A DNA stretch of 64,000 bases, taken from the NCBI GenBank assembly GCA_036874045.1, contig CM072337.1:1178001-1242000 (forward strand), read 5' to 3'. Every line of letters starts with the position of its first letter. The stretch's first letter is position 1. Origin of the DNA: Cymodocea nodosa. Its lineage: Eukaryota > Streptophyta > Magnoliopsida > Alismatales > Cymodoceaceae. The translations under genes were made by a program, and so were the position numbers. Of the stretch, positions 23,348 to 36,780 are shown one piece after another. The notes under the pieces are model-generated. The model saw only the letters and a program-made list of their open reading frames with translations. It was not told the origin of the DNA and ran no database searches.

Positions 23348-26300
23348 ATAACATTGGGTGACTACAATATAGCCAACCTTGAATAGATACTTGTTGAATC
23401 AAACTTTAAATTATAATCAAACAATTTTATTATAAGCACCCCCAACTTGTTAGGGACTTTTTTCTCCATTGATTTTGATAATAAAAAATTAAATGATAAA
23501 TGTGAAATTCTGTAGATTAAAGATTATACAGAGTAGCAAGATCAAAGTAAGGCTATAATCAGAAGAGAATGTCAAGTAAGGGGAAAAATCAATTGACCAA
23601 ACTCAAAAGAGATAAACAGAAAAAAGATAGAGTAAAATACATAAGGACTTGTATGAAGTACATGGCAATGAAGTCCTAAAAAGTAATGGTAGGCTTCACT
23701 AGTTGAGTTAAGATGGCAAAAGTTAGGTGTTGATCCTTAAAAAATAATAATAGACTCGATAATGTGATCAAAGTGCTAAAGGTTAAATGTTCATCTTGTT
23801 AAAAACATTGGTTATAAAAGTTAAGCGTTGAATCTATAAAATCACTAAACTTGTGGTAAGTGTTTTAGCCATTAAACAACATTATTAGTTATAGTAAAAA
23901 AGGCATAAACTATTGGCTTGCTTAGTGAATGTACTTAATTAACAAATCATTATAAAAATCTTTATGTTCGTCTTTTATTTGTATTTACATTAATTAGAAG
24001 TTATGCTTAATCTAATATTATTTTAAATTATACATATATATATATCTATATTAGAAATTAACGTAAATCACTATTCACCTTATCTAGTAATCTATTCTAA
24101 CCTAAACACAGATTTCTTAAACTTAATTTTTTTAACATTAGTCTTTTTGAATGATTTTATAAAAAAATAATATTTACTTATGTATCTTTCAAAAATAAAA
24201 TTTAAGAAATTCAAATTTTCATTTGCCAATTCCATATTTCTATTCCTTCCTCTGTCTCTCCTGCCAGTCCTCTTCTCCTCTTTTTTCTTCAGTTGTAAGG
24301 TTAAAACTTTATCTTCATATTTCAAACTTTTGATTTTCACAAAGTTTGAATTCACAACTAAAAAGACGATAGGAAATTTCCTAACCACTTATGTATGTGT
24401 TTGTTTTCACTTTCGTTTTACTAATTCATCAACATGCATTGGATTTATTTGACATCGTTGTATGGTTGTGGTTAGTCATCATGATCATCACTTTATATGG
24501 AAGGGTTTGGTAGCTATTTCATATGCTTGATATTAATGGTCTATTTGTATTATGAAAAAAGTTAAAAAAATTAGAAAATAGAAAGTCAGAAAAGTTAAGA
24601 ATCAAAAAATTTAAAAATTTAAGAATTTAAAAATTAGAAAATTGAAAAGTAAAATTTGAAGATATTTGTGCCACCAACATAATACTAGGAAAATTATATA
24701 ATTCTTGAAATTTTAATATTATATATTGAATAATATTATATAATAAAATAATAATATTAATTAAATAAAAATAATATCTATGATTTTAATATTATAAAAT
24801 AATTAATTAATTAAAAATTATTTACAATATATACTTTAATTATATTAACAATAATAAAATAATATATTATATTAATATACTTTAATATAATTAAAGTATA
24901 TACAAAGTAATTTTAATTAAAACAATAATATATTATACAAAGTAATAACTAAAATAATATAATACTTTAATTAAATTAAATTAAATACTATATTAATATA
25001 TTATACTTTAATTATATTAACAATATATATTTTAATTATAATTAATTTTAAATAATAAAATAATTAATTAAATAGAGATAATTTCTATATTGTTTTCTCA
25101 ACTTTCAGTTGAAGAGAAGTCTGAAAGTTTGTAAACTCTGATTTTTTATATGTGGGAAAAATTTTCAACTTTTCTATGTAACAAAACCTTAAAAACTTAG
25201 GAAAATTTTCTCAACTTCTCAATTCTTAATTTTCTAAATGACACAAACAATATTTAAATAGCGATATCTTTTGTAGAATAATACATTATATTACGTAGGA
25301 TCGTTACTTTGTTATAATTAAAATGTTTAGTTATATTTCAAAGAGAGTAAAGAAAGTTTCAAGTAAGAGGAATGTGTTATAAGAGAAGGGGGAATGAGGA
25401 TGCACCATTCCTTTCAAAGGTAAATTATATGGTGTACTTGTAGAATGTTAGAATTATTTGATAGAATGTGGTTGTTTTATGGTATGATTTGTCATTTTTT
25501 GTGGAAGGATTTCCACCATTTATAATTTGCTTTCATTGTCTTATGGAATGGTTTAGAATACTTTTGTTGCAGCGTAGAATACATTCCCCTATGCGTACAA
25601 TGTTCTATTTTATCTGCATTATTTGTGGAATGGTTTTATCATTTGTAAAATGTTTTTATAATCGTCTAAACTGTTTTCCATCATTTGTCCTATGCTTCTT
25701 TTGTGGAAGTTATAACTTCCGCCACTTGTAATTAGTAGTATGATTTTCACCATTTGTGGTGGTTTCATCCATTTCTAATCTATAATTCAATTAATTTTTT
25801 TTTTTTTTAAAAAAAACCTTTATATATCTACTCCTTGATACAATCGTGATTTTCAGTTAAATCTACAAATATAAACATCTTCCAACAGAAGAAAGACAAC
25901 TAAGATGATATAAAACCAAAAGATTCGTGGAAACATGTACCATTGCCAGTCTACTTGGCTACTTTATTCAATCCTATAATCCCACACCAAGCCTACACTT
26001 CCGCCTGCATGCTAAGTACCTTTTTTTAAATAAAAAAAATCTAGTGGTTGCTTTTTTAAAACAAAAGGGAAAAGGTTACAAGTTACATAACACGAAAATT
26101 GTTGTTTTTCTTTATAAAGATTTGACAAGGGAATCACTAGAACCCACTTACCCCAATTAAAAAACAAGCAGGGGCCTGAATGGTTTCTTGGCAGGTAAAC
26201 CTGTTCACTTCAGGACTGCTTTCAAGTTTTCAAGCATTACGCTTGTGTAGAACGTAGAAAGATGAAACCGCGAAAATGAATAGCACGATGGCCTTCAGCA

Positions 26301-26455
26301 ACTCGTTGTCAATTATATACATACGATATGTAATGCATATAGAACATAAGGAGGATAATTACACCCTTCGGAATATTTCACTAGAGATCTCGACACCAAC
26401 TTCAGCAGCAATACATAAAATCATTTACCTTAAAATAAAACCCACCGGCCCCACG
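23348..26455. other. AT-rich spacer between WHY2 and ARF
   Basis: No gene recognised. It includes a MITE-like block (24534-25258), long TAATTAATATTA tracts (24700-25080) and a T-rich stretch at about 25795-25808. Short frames (24092-24388, 24180-24452, 25468-25731, 25927-26160) are low-complexity and resemble nothing. The part just below 26456 should include the 3' UTR of the minus-strand ARF gene. Confidence 0.6.
24534..25258. mobile_element. Possible AT-rich MITE
   Basis: The left side has TCTATTTGTATTATGAAAAA then AGTTAAAAAAATTAGAAAAT. The right side in reverse complement reads TGTTTGTGTCATTTAGAAAA then TTAAGAATTGAGAAGTTGAG. Both sides are rich in 'agaaaa', 'ttaagaa' and 'agttgag' words in inverted orientation, while the middle is almost pure A/T. 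This suggests an inverted-repeat element of about 720 bp. Edges and target duplication are uncertain. Confidence 0.4.
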
Positions 26456-29400
26456 TCAGGCATCCGCTTCACCGACATCCGCAGAAGGCTTCTTCCTCCC
26501 GCTGCCAAAACCAGGTCTAAGGACTTCTGTGAAATCAGGCAATTTTGTTCTCGGAGCAAGTCTCCTGGCTTCTTCGTCTGTGTAGATGTAGATTTTCCTC
26601 ACCATGCAACAGAATTCACTGAACAAAGAACCATCATCGAGTAAATAATATGATATAGGTATCGGGATGGATGCAATACTCGACATCCAATGGGAAAAAG
26701 GTCGTTGGAATAATCGATTGAAAAGATAGAATCATGAAGATAAATCAGCAAAGGGTCAAGAGTAAATTACTTCCATGGATCATCCCCGACGAGCATCATG
26801 TCATTCTCATCATCAGTGTAGATGACCTGCCACTTCTTGACAGGTCCAACGAGCTCACCATGAATGTTAAACATCTCCTCTAGCTTCTTACGTAGCTCGT
26901 CATAGCTCTCCAGTCTTGTCAAGTCCACTGCCCTTCCAACAGCCATACCTTGCATGTGAACCTAAGACAAAAAAAATAAAAGGGTATCGTGCACGTCAAG
27001 CGAATGGGATTGACAGGAGCAAATGATCAACCACACGATAGACACATGGGCTAAAAGAAGAAGTGACCAATGCAATAAAAAAAATTGGACATGGATTGAA
27101 AATTTCCGAGGAATGCAATATTAATCGAATTTTTGAAAACATATAAATTAAAATATAGGTATAAATATATTTATATTGAAAGAACACCACAATTGTTAGA
27201 CTGGTTACATAAAACAAATTATGATTCAGTCATATGCAATAATTTAAAGAAACTTATCCCTAGTTATCGCACAATCACAAGTCAAATTGAAAAGCATAAA
27301 TCAATAACCAAGAACCATAACTAAAATGGTAGACAATAAAGTAATTACCTAAATAATAAAACACATCAACAACAGGTCACTATTTCAGATTACTAAGGGA
27401 GTATATAAAAAGGTCATCAATTGAGGATAATAACTAGATGCAAGATTGACCTCCACCAACTAATCGTCGATCTTTCACGATGACTACAAAGGCTACCTGG
27501 AATGAAGTAAAAAAAAAAAATGTGACCTGTCCAAGGGCCCTTAACCATCTATGAAGCTTTCTTGTTTATCGAATAAAAACGAGTTAGGATGCATGCGTAG
27601 AGCAGAGCATTTAACATCTCCATCAGAAGGGAATAGAGAACATAGCTTGAGCACCCTAAAATTATTTTTCTTATTGGATTTGGATATAAAGAAAACAAGT
27701 AACCTTTTTATGGCCCCATTATTTGCCATTTTTACCATTTTTATCAAAAATGGCTGCTTTTTCCTCAACTATTTGACCAATTTTTCCAAAGACTTAGTTC
27801 ACGAAAAATGCTTGGAAAGTGTCAAAACAGCCACTTTTCTCTGTTTCTGAAACATTGGTAATGCCTAGCAGCCTTTGCAAAAAGGTCAACAGGACAGCTC
27901 TGTGTCTACAGATTCGGCCAAATCAAAGTAGAAATGGCACATTTGCAGTGGAGCAATGGCAATAATTTAAAAAGCCACGAGGGAAAGAATATGCCAACGT
28001 CAAAGTGTACCTACCATTACACATAAAAAATAAGGTGTCCGAGTTACCTTTGTGCAGCTTCGTATTTGACGAGCTTCTGACTCTGGACCATCACAGCGAA
28101 TGATAGCTGATGGCTGTGATTGTCTATCTGAATCAGTATTCAAGGACACAATGGGCTGATCTTCTTCGGCAGTACTGGGATTGTGTTCCAATGGTGAAGT
28201 TTCTTCAAAAGTGGAATTTTTTATCAGTTGAACACCAAATAACCTGTATCCGTTTGAAGTTTCTGATCTCCTTTCACAAGATTCATTGTTAACACTACAC
28301 GAAAATGGTTCAGCTTGGGGCTCTTTCGGCATGGACCAGCACACCTGATTACTTGGCTTAAGAGGTTGATTACCATTTGCGTTAAACACAAGAGAGCTTG
28401 CTTTTGATGTTGGGGAGAAGAGTGGAGGAAACGCGGGTGATGAATATGAATCCTGGCACTTGTGTGGGGCAGAATATGAGACAGCCTGGGTGGTCTCAGT
28501 AGGAGCTTTCCATAAACCTGAACAGTAGAAAAGCAAAGGATAGAACTCCTAATTATATTATATTATATTAAAATCATAAACTCATGAAATATTACTGGAT
28601 GAACCCTAAAAAGAGAAATTTCAGCTGTTTAACAAAATTTGATAGCAATGCCATGATTTAAAATTGCCAAAATTGGAACAAGCATAGAGGGATTATAGTT
28701 TGAAACTATGATCAACAAATTTTTTTAAAAAAGGGTTACTTAGAACCCCTAATCATATTAGAGCTTCTAAATTCTAATTATATTAGCAGCAGAATGTGAG
28801 ATAGCCTGTGTTGTCAAAGTAGGAAGTGTCCATAAACCTGAGCTGAAGAAATGCAAAGCTTATAAACCCCAATTATATTATATAAAGTCAATTGTAGCCT
28901 AAAATGAGCAGTTTCATAAGAAAAATTGATAACAAAATAATTTGAAATTGTGTCGAAGTGCAACAGGCAGAGAGATTATAGTTTGAAATTGAAACTATGG
29001 CAACAATTTAAGGAAAAAGATAAACTTAGAAAACAAGACTTTCATCAATATGGAGTCTACAGATAATCACCAAATTAATAAGTAATTGAAAATGACAGTG
29101 TTTAAGTTGAGTCCCAAGTGGAAAATAGAAAACATGTGGCACCCAGGTGAACAATCACAGTAGTGTTTCCACCGGGTGAAGAAGATTTTTAATGAAGAGA
29201 AATACTCTCCAAGTTGAATAACAATAACACAAGTATATTTACCGAATGCAGAAGGAAGCTCTGGTGTGGTTGACGGCAACGGTGGTGGACGTGCACGTTT
29301 GTTTCTTGGAGTTAGTTGGGACGTTGGCGGATTAGATACAAGTAGAGGCTCTAATTCCCATCGTGAAACTCTTTCAGGTCTTGGAATTGAGGAAGGTTCA

Positions 29401-32400
29401 TCCCATTGAATCTGAAAAATAGTTCACACAAGAATGTCATTCACTACAACACCTCAAGCTATACTAGTCAGGAAACTGCATTATTTAAGAATGCTAAAAT
29501 TAAAGAAAATATGAAAGCAGAAAGAAATGACAAAAGTTGACAATGAAAACAATGCCTTTGCAAGTGCTAATCATTGTGAAAATAGACAACTTACCTTTAA
29601 GGATCTCCATTCTGAGTCTGCCCAATGTGGTGAAACATTTTCTCCTACACCAACTATTGTTCCACTAAACCTGCAGCACCAAAGAAAGAGGTGATGTTAA
29701 CCATTAAGAAGAATTTTATGATGATGATGATCTATAATGATCAAAAAACATTGCACCTTCTTTCAGGATCTTCTTCTCCCTCAAATCTCATCTTAAACCT
29801 CATTCCAACAGAAAGTTTCTGGTTTCGAGCTTCAAGATATTTGTTGAGGCTCACAATAAACTCAGATCGACTTGTTCTGAAAATTTAAAAGTGCAGTGTT
29901 TGTCAAATCACCTCAGTTAAACAAGTTTGCATATACTAAAACACAAAAAAAGGTAAACATCTGTTGAGTTTACAGATAATTCAGAAGAGAAAACAAAAGC
30001 TACAGCAGAGTGTAACCTTGGCTTGTAGAAGACAGAAAAGAGTGTCCCCGTTTGCACTGCATGTGATGCAGTTGCAAGGACTCCCAGATGCATGCTGTGA
30101 CTTGATATAACAGAAGATGGCATATTGTTTAATTGTCTCATAAGCCTTCTTACACCAACTCGTAGTTCTCCATTCTCTCCTCTGCATGATAATATAAAAT
30201 ATTAGGACGGAACCAGTAAATTCACTTGAAATTATTTCATCTTGGGAAAAATAATACTAACCTAAGAAAGATGAAAGCATCACCAGCAACCAGTCTTTTA
30301 GAGCTAACAAAAACACTCCATCCAGTGGTGAGCAAATGTCTCCTAGGTTGTCCTGTCAAAGAGGATTTCAACTTTCAAGTGTTAAATCATGCACAAATAT
30401 TGTCCAACAACTGGTTTCCAATTTATGCAAGCAATAATAGCAGTTAAATACTAGCAAAGCATAGGAACTCATGACCCATGACATTCAATGTTTTGAGAAT
30501 CAATTTAAATCGGTTGGTCAGATTGGTCTGTTTATGGACTTGTAACCTACTTGTACATTATCAACCCTAGGGCTGTTTTCCCAATTCAATTGGAGGGCCA
30601 ATTGAACCAGCCAGTGGAAGTCAAATCAGTCTTTTCCTATCACAAGTCACCCAACAATCTGTTTCTCAATTGCCCCTTTTTGTTTTTACCGTAACCCTAA
30701 GTTTGTACAATCAAATAACAAGTCTCGTGTACACCACAACCCCCAACTTCTTAACAAGCTTCACCAGAAGCTAATAGATGTTACAATGTATGCTAACCAC
30801 TATTGCAACTACGAAACCATCAATGACTGTTGCATCAACTGTGATAGCTACCACACCAATACCAAGCAGAGGAAGGCAGTACCACAAATAAGGAGCACAG
30901 AGGACAATGGCACCAGTACACTTCTTTCTTTACATCATTTGCTTCATTCCTTATGGCAATGGTAGTATTTGGTATACCGTATGGAAGAAGAAAAGCATGA
31001 AAACATATATTATATACAACTATGGTCTACCATAGTGGATATATTCCCTTATGACAGCATTTAATTTGACAAAATCTGAGTTTGAAAGGATGTACTTAAA
31101 ATTTTCAGAAGGATGGACTTTTTTCTGCAAACTAATATTTTTCTGTGTATTTTCAATAAGGATTTCCATCTGAATAAACAAATTCAAACGACAACTTAAG
31201 TTTACTTCATAAGAATAATTTTCACATTGGACCTACAAGGAAGATTCAAGGAAAGGTAAGAAACCTCGGAAAATATGACGAAAATGCCATTCATTGCCAT
31301 GCAGATCTGAAGCCACCAGTTCCTGAGAAGGTGGTTGTTGTGACATATCCTGGAAATGGAAAACATGGAAAATTCAGGATGAAAAGAAACAACCAGTGCA
31401 GGTTTGCGTTGTACTGAATATTCAAGAAAGAATTTAGGTAAACTCCAAGGTCTTAGAGAAACTAACCAGGGGAGGAAGACATTCATCAGCATGTCTTCTA
31501 AGGACTGAAAATCCTCCATGTGTGCTTGTGTCCGAAGCAGTAAGTGTCTTACAAAAAGAATGAACTGTACACCTCTCTGGTTCTGGAAGTATGGGATCTG
31601 GGCTTGTGACCTCCCCTTGCTGATCAAACATAGGAATAAAAGTATTAAAACAATAGTTACATGAAAGCATGTTTAGAAAACGTATTACTTGTAAACAATA
31701 ATCAACTCCTGAACAGTATGTCACAACCAGTAATATCTAAATATCCAATTAATGCGTAGACCATATTGTAATCATTTCCACGATTTATGATCTGAAATAT
31801 TTTTCTAACATTAATTAAATACATCAACAACAGAATAGAAAGGGTGATTCACATAGGTGCCAAGACTTACATCAGGTTCAGGTTGCAATGTTATCTGCGC
31901 ATAAACCTCATCTGTTTCTGTTTCAGCCTACATTGAAATAAAAAATAACCTTTGAATTCTTCAAACTTCAAAAACATATAGACTACTTCTTTCAATATAG
32001 ACTACGATACCTGAAGCTGAACATGGACTACCCTGCAAAGAATTTTGGATGGTAGATTAAAAAGGGGCATCTGTTGATCCAGGCCCTGCTGAGTTGACGC
32101 TTCAAGCTTGAGAGAGAAAAAAGAGCAGAGAGATTATTAACTTTGTAATTGTATACTGGAAGGAATTATGAATAAAAAAATATTAATCTCTGGGGACAAT
32201 CATGCCTTGAGCCCACATACATGGGATTGAAAAATTCAGAACCCAAGTAGCAAATTCCAACTTCAGATATATGATATAGCATGCTGGAAATTGGTAATGT
32301 GATAAGCAGGCATTTAAAGAAAATATCCTAATTACTTGCCTATTTGATCATGTTGACAGCAAAAACATTTTATGGGAAAAGGACAAGCAAAGTGAATAAC

Positions 32401-33899
32401 TGTTAATTAGATTATGGTAAAAGGCTCTTGAAAGTCCCCACATCATACTGATAATAAGAATATAGAGATCAAAGGTTAAAACTTGCCACAAAGTAATTAC
32501 CATTTCAAATGTGCAATAAGGCAATAACCAAACTAATATAAGTACCTGTTCCATGTGACCTTGAGGGAAGTAATAAACTCTTTCACCTTCTCGGGGGACA
32601 GTAACTAAAGGTCCAGCACAAGCATGCCAGAGTTTCCGATATAACATTTCACTTGAACCTCCCGATGCTATACAAGACGTGGCTTCATAAATCAATATAA
32701 AGAAGACAACATCAACAAGAAGCATCGTCCAAATACAAGGTCATGTCCTTGAATAATTACAAAAAATTTCCACCTTGTCTAAATGTTAAAGAGATGAATA
32801 AAAACATATGCACTTAAAGATTCTTCCAGAGACAAAAGTATATTTGATGTAAAAATATTGAAATTTATCTAAGTCAGTTGATCACAACATGGTTGGTAAG
32901 TTGCACCTTATATTTCATCTGTTAATCAAAGCTTATCAAAAGACAGCTTGATTTGGTAGTTTGTGACAATACGCAAATCAAACCATTATGAACAATTCAG
33001 GGAAAAATCTGAATCAGACAATTTCATTAGTAAAACAAATTAAACCAAGTCATTTAAATTCTATTAGAATTGGTTTGATTTCTGCAAATCAATATGCACG
33101 ATGTATTCAACAAATTTCATAATAAACTGAAAGATAAAATTTCAATTACAAACATTTTCTTTGGTTGTAGGCATGTAGCTACATCTTATACAAGATAACA
33201 CATAAAAGTCACATCGACATTCAGATGTTTGACTTATAACATGCACATCTAAATGATATGTATTTTTTAGTAATTTAATCAATAATATTATCCCATTTAC
33301 CCCATATAGATCTTAAAATACATAATAACCCATTTCACATGTGAAAAACAGGCAAATTGGTATGCCACCATGTTTCATGTGAGATCTCTTTAAAAATGTA
33401 TCTATTTTGTAATTTTCTCTTTATAACCAAAATCAAAAGTGACATAATCCAAGTCATTTGACCCAATCTTATGTAAAGTTTGAATATGCACATGTTAAAA
33501 TCAAGATAGAAATATTAGTATTTCGGTAGCTAAAGGAATAGGCCAAGCCTTAAACCAAGTCAAATGATTTTTAAAAACCAAAACAAACCATAGAAATTTG
33601 TTTTGTAATAGTTTGCCTTGGTGGCTAAAGCAATAAAATATGCAGTCCAGAAATAACTGAGCAAAGGAAAAATTGCACCAAGGCTAAGTCATAAAGTTTC
33701 ATGAAACAACCTATAGGATGAATACGGGTAAACACTCGTTAACAGGATACAACACAGAAAAGGTATTCGTTTTTAGGCAAGATAAAAAAAACAGTACCCG
33801 TAGAATCAATATCAGCAAATACGATTATTAAAACATGAAAAGTCTAAACAATATAAAATGTGAGGTTTTAATACAGAACATGCCCTAACCTGAAGCCAT
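26456..33899 (-). CDS. ARF: Auxin response factor (ARF1/9/18 type), 14 coding exons
   Basis: Exons (minus): 33899-33890, 32667-32546, 32106-32011, 31927-31871, 31619-31467, 31349-31265, 30352-30262, 30181-30017, 29876-29757, 29670-29595, 29411-29243, 28517-28048, 26961-26771 and 26618-26456; all phases close, 655 aa. ARFs bind auxin response elements in promoters. The N-terminal dimerisation part has [20 protein letters not shown]; the B3 domain runs about 113-215 ([37 protein letters not shown]); the ARF-specific region is about 240-322 ([20 protein letters not shown]). The middle (381-538) is Ser/Pro-rich, not Gln-rich, as in repressor-type clade B ARFs. The C-terminal PB1 domain (about 540-630) keeps GRAVDL and the acidic VGDDPW motif. 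The first coding exon is only ten bases (MAS), with a split codon. Naming beyond the ARF1/9/18 group is not safe. Confidence 0.94.
28469..29010. repeat. Duplicated exon-12 start in ARF intron 11
   Basis: The block 28469-28722 (start of ARF exon 12 plus adjoining intron) is repeated at 28789-29010, offset about 320 bases and diverged. Both carry a pyrimidine-rich tract and CAG|GTTTATGGA acceptor (28517 in the real exon, 28837 in the copy). Use of the copy would add [18 protein letters not shown] and a few more residues, then stop at 28767, giving an ARF of about 404 aa without PB1. Confidence 0.8.
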
Positions 33900-35010
33900 G
33901 AGAACGGTGGATGAGCTGCTGCAATCCTCTATTCTCCTTCGACGATATCTATTAGGTAGCCTTAATCCAAGCAACGAAAATTGGAGGCGAGGAAAGCTCG
34001 CCGATTATCCCATACGCTTAGCCTGAATGAATTACTTAGACAAAGAAAAAAGGAATACGACAATCAATGCCTATCAAATAAAGAAGAAAACGCTTGAACA
34101 AAAACGGACTTTTCACTTCCCCCAATAAATCAGCCCAACCACTCCCTAGGTACACTCCCAGTCCACGTTACTAGGCACAATAACTACAAATAGGTATTGC
34201 AACGGGAGCCTTTACACCGGGAACCCAGTAAAAACAAAATGAAAATGAAGGGGCAAGAGAAAGAAACTCGGATGGTTTTCTATATGGAAAAGGTTGAGCA
34301 CCAAAAATAGCAAACTCGCAGACACGGCCGCTGCGGCAGGCGCTACTCAACTCGAGGCTTCCGCTTCAATGTCTGACACTGAAAAGGCCTAAGCCTTAAA
34401 GAGGGGAAACGCGTAAAGTGGCCTTTCTTGACAACGACGGGAGAGATAGACCCATAGGCGATAAGAATCCTCAGACGTTGCAGAAGTGAAACACCCTTTC
34501 CCACAAATTTGGCCAATCGATGCACTAGCTATTATCAGGAATACAAATTCCGCAAATTTGGGCAAACGACAACGAAAACCCCTTCAGATCTAGCGATCTA
34601 GCCCCAAATTCCCAATTCAAAAACCCATCCCCAAAAATTTTACCTTATCCTCCCCTCCCCCCCCCACCCCACCCCACCCAAAAAAAAAAACCCCTCAATT
34701 CATCGCCGCGGACGCCAAAACCAAAAATCCCCAACCAAAACCACCCTAACCGACTCCACCTCCCCCGATCTCGACCTCTCCACCAAATTCCCCTTCTTTA
34801 CCCCCAACAATCCACATCCACAGACAAGTACGCCAAATTCGAAGCAAAAAAACCCCGGCTCTCTCATTTCTCACCTCAATTCGCGGAATTCGTCTCCGAC
34901 TCGTCCGATTCCTTCCTCGGCCACCGAGATCGAGTCGATTACCTGATCTTTTCGTATCAGCCCGTCGTAGCAAGAGGAGCGGGACGAGGAGGAGGCGGAG
35001 AAGAAGGAAG
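33900..35010 (-). other. 5' leader and promoter-proximal region of the ARF gene
   Basis: Upstream of the ATG is GAGGATTGCAG (about 33937-33927), a possible 3' splice site. At about 34876 GAATTGAG|GTGAGAA is a possible donor, so a 5' UTR intron of roughly 0.9 kb is likely but unproven. A C-run (CCCCCCCCC with CCCCA repeats) then an A-run lies at about 34655-34692. The GC-rich block 34700-35010 is probably the first untranslated exon. Frames here (34343-34525, 34746-34973) resemble no protein. Confidence 0.55.
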
Positions 35011-35239
35011 GCCGGGGGTCTCAGAGAAGCGGTATCGGATATGGATTGTGGCGTCTTACTGGTATTGCCCCGTGGAGACCCAACACGAATATTTTATTCC
35101 GCTGTCGCGACCTCTCCTGCTTGTTCCTGTTCTCTTTGGTGGTGGTAGTAGTGGTGTTTGTTTCCCTTTCCCTCTTTTCCACGAAGACCGGGTAGAGGCG
35201 AGTAGACCAGTACACGTCTACACGAGTGGCTACTGTCTC

Positions 35240-35320
35240 TCACCTCATCCGTACCTTACGTTTCCCCTCCCGTCTTTTCTTCCTCGACACCCGAGAAATC
35301 CTTCTTTTTGTCAAAAAAAT
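35240..35320 (+). repeat. Direct repeat near ARF promoter, copy 1
   Basis: CATCCGTACCTTACGTTTCC ... CGACACCCGAGAAATCCTTC ... TTTTTGTC. A close copy lies at 36700-36780 in the same orientation, about 1.45 kb further from the gene. Confidence 0.75.
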
Positions 35321-35539
35321 ATATATAAAATAAAAAAAACCTCACCACTTTAAATAAAAGTTCACACGTCTAATCCAATCGGTGCACCCGAAGTGTGAAC
35401 TGGGTACTGTTGAGATTTAATTTTAAAATAAAAGATATTTGTATATTTAAATTTTTAATTTAAAAAATAATAACATTTTAATGTAACTTTTTGACTAAAA
35501 AAATGTAATATTCATTTCTACCTTAAAAAAGTTTCACAT

Positions 35540-35850
35540 CTTTTTTTAATTATTGAAAAATGATATATGAATATTTAATGATATAATTATACAACATATT
35601 AATTGATTGATATAATAAATTTATTAATTAATTACTTATAATTATATTGCATTATTATTGTATATAAAAATAAAATTTTAAATTTATCTAATTTCATACT
35701 ATATACAAATACCTAAATTTTAATTTTCATTTTCATTTAATTCATTAACATGCATAAATAACTATATTTTATATTTTATTTCTGTCTAATTTTATAAAAT
35801 TTTAATTTAATTCTATAAAATTCTAATTCAATGTATACAACTAGACTTGT
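35540..35850 (+). repeat. AT-rich dispersed repeat, copy 2
   Basis: Same motif order as 1560-1905: ATTATTGAA(A/T)AAT..., then ATTAATTGATTGATATAAT, then TAATTAATTACT, then the tail TCTAATTTTATAAAATTTTA. Clearly the same family at eye level, diverged, with no coding capacity. Confidence 0.55.
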
Positions 35851-36699
35851 AATTCACAATATTCCAGTTCATCAGAGCAGAGTAGGAAATTTAAATTTAA
35901 GTAAAATGAATATAAGGTTAAAAGGAAATATTCTTTACCTAAATTTTTAAATTTTAAGGATAAACTTTATTTTAAGATGATAAAATGTAATGATAATGAT
36001 AATAAAGAAAGAGGAATCTGAACGTCTATTTTACTAGATCGGATATTTGTTTCCTGGTGTGGATTTTCTACCTTTAAAATTTGGATTTTTGCCTCTAAAA
36101 GTCTTGATTTCTGACATTAAACGTGTGCTTTTTAGTTCAGATGTCTGTTTCTTTTCAATATAATAAATAAAATGAATAGATAACACGTAAATCATAGGTC
36201 AAAAAAAAAAATTATCGTAATGTTTGAAGAGATAGTGATTTATCATCGTCTTTTATCTTAATAGCCAGGAAGACGGTGATTTATTAGCCAATTCTCCTTC
36301 TAAAAAAATGCTAATAATAAAAAAAATATTTTTCTCTTGCTATTTATATATATTACAGAAAAATGATAAATTTTAAATATTTGAACATCTAACAATAAAA
36401 TCTAAACTTAGAAACAACCAAAACATTCTAAATTTCAACTTGAAAGCTAAATATAAGATAAAAAAAGCTATGATAATAGTATAAAACGTCTAGATAATTT
36501 TAAAAAAATATATCATTCATAAAATATTTTATCATTTTTACAATATACTTTTTATGTAATTTTTTATTTTTTAAACATTTTTATGTAAAAAAAAATTATC
36601 GTTGTTTTCTTTATCTTTTTTTGGCACCCCCGGTATCATTTTTTAAAAGTTTAATATCGAGAAAATAAAGACGGAAAATATTCCGACATTTGCCCGGCA

Positions 36700-36780
36700 T
36701 CTGCCATCCCATCCGTACCTCACGTTTCGATTCCCGTCATTTCTTCTCGACAACCGAGAAATCTTTTTTTTGTCGAAGTA
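36700..36780 (+). repeat. Direct repeat near ARF promoter, copy 2
   Basis: CATCCGTACCTCACGTTTCG ... CGACAACCGAGAAATCTTTT ... TTTGTCGAAG, matching the copy at 35240-35320. It suggests that a piece of the ARF upstream region was duplicated and later separated by AT-rich insertions. Confidence 0.75.

Noticed and set aside
34343..34525. 60-codon minus-strand frame upstream of ARF as a possible uORF
   Set aside because: It lies in a region that is likely a 5' UTR intron, so it may not be in the mRNA; no peptide conservation can be judged here.
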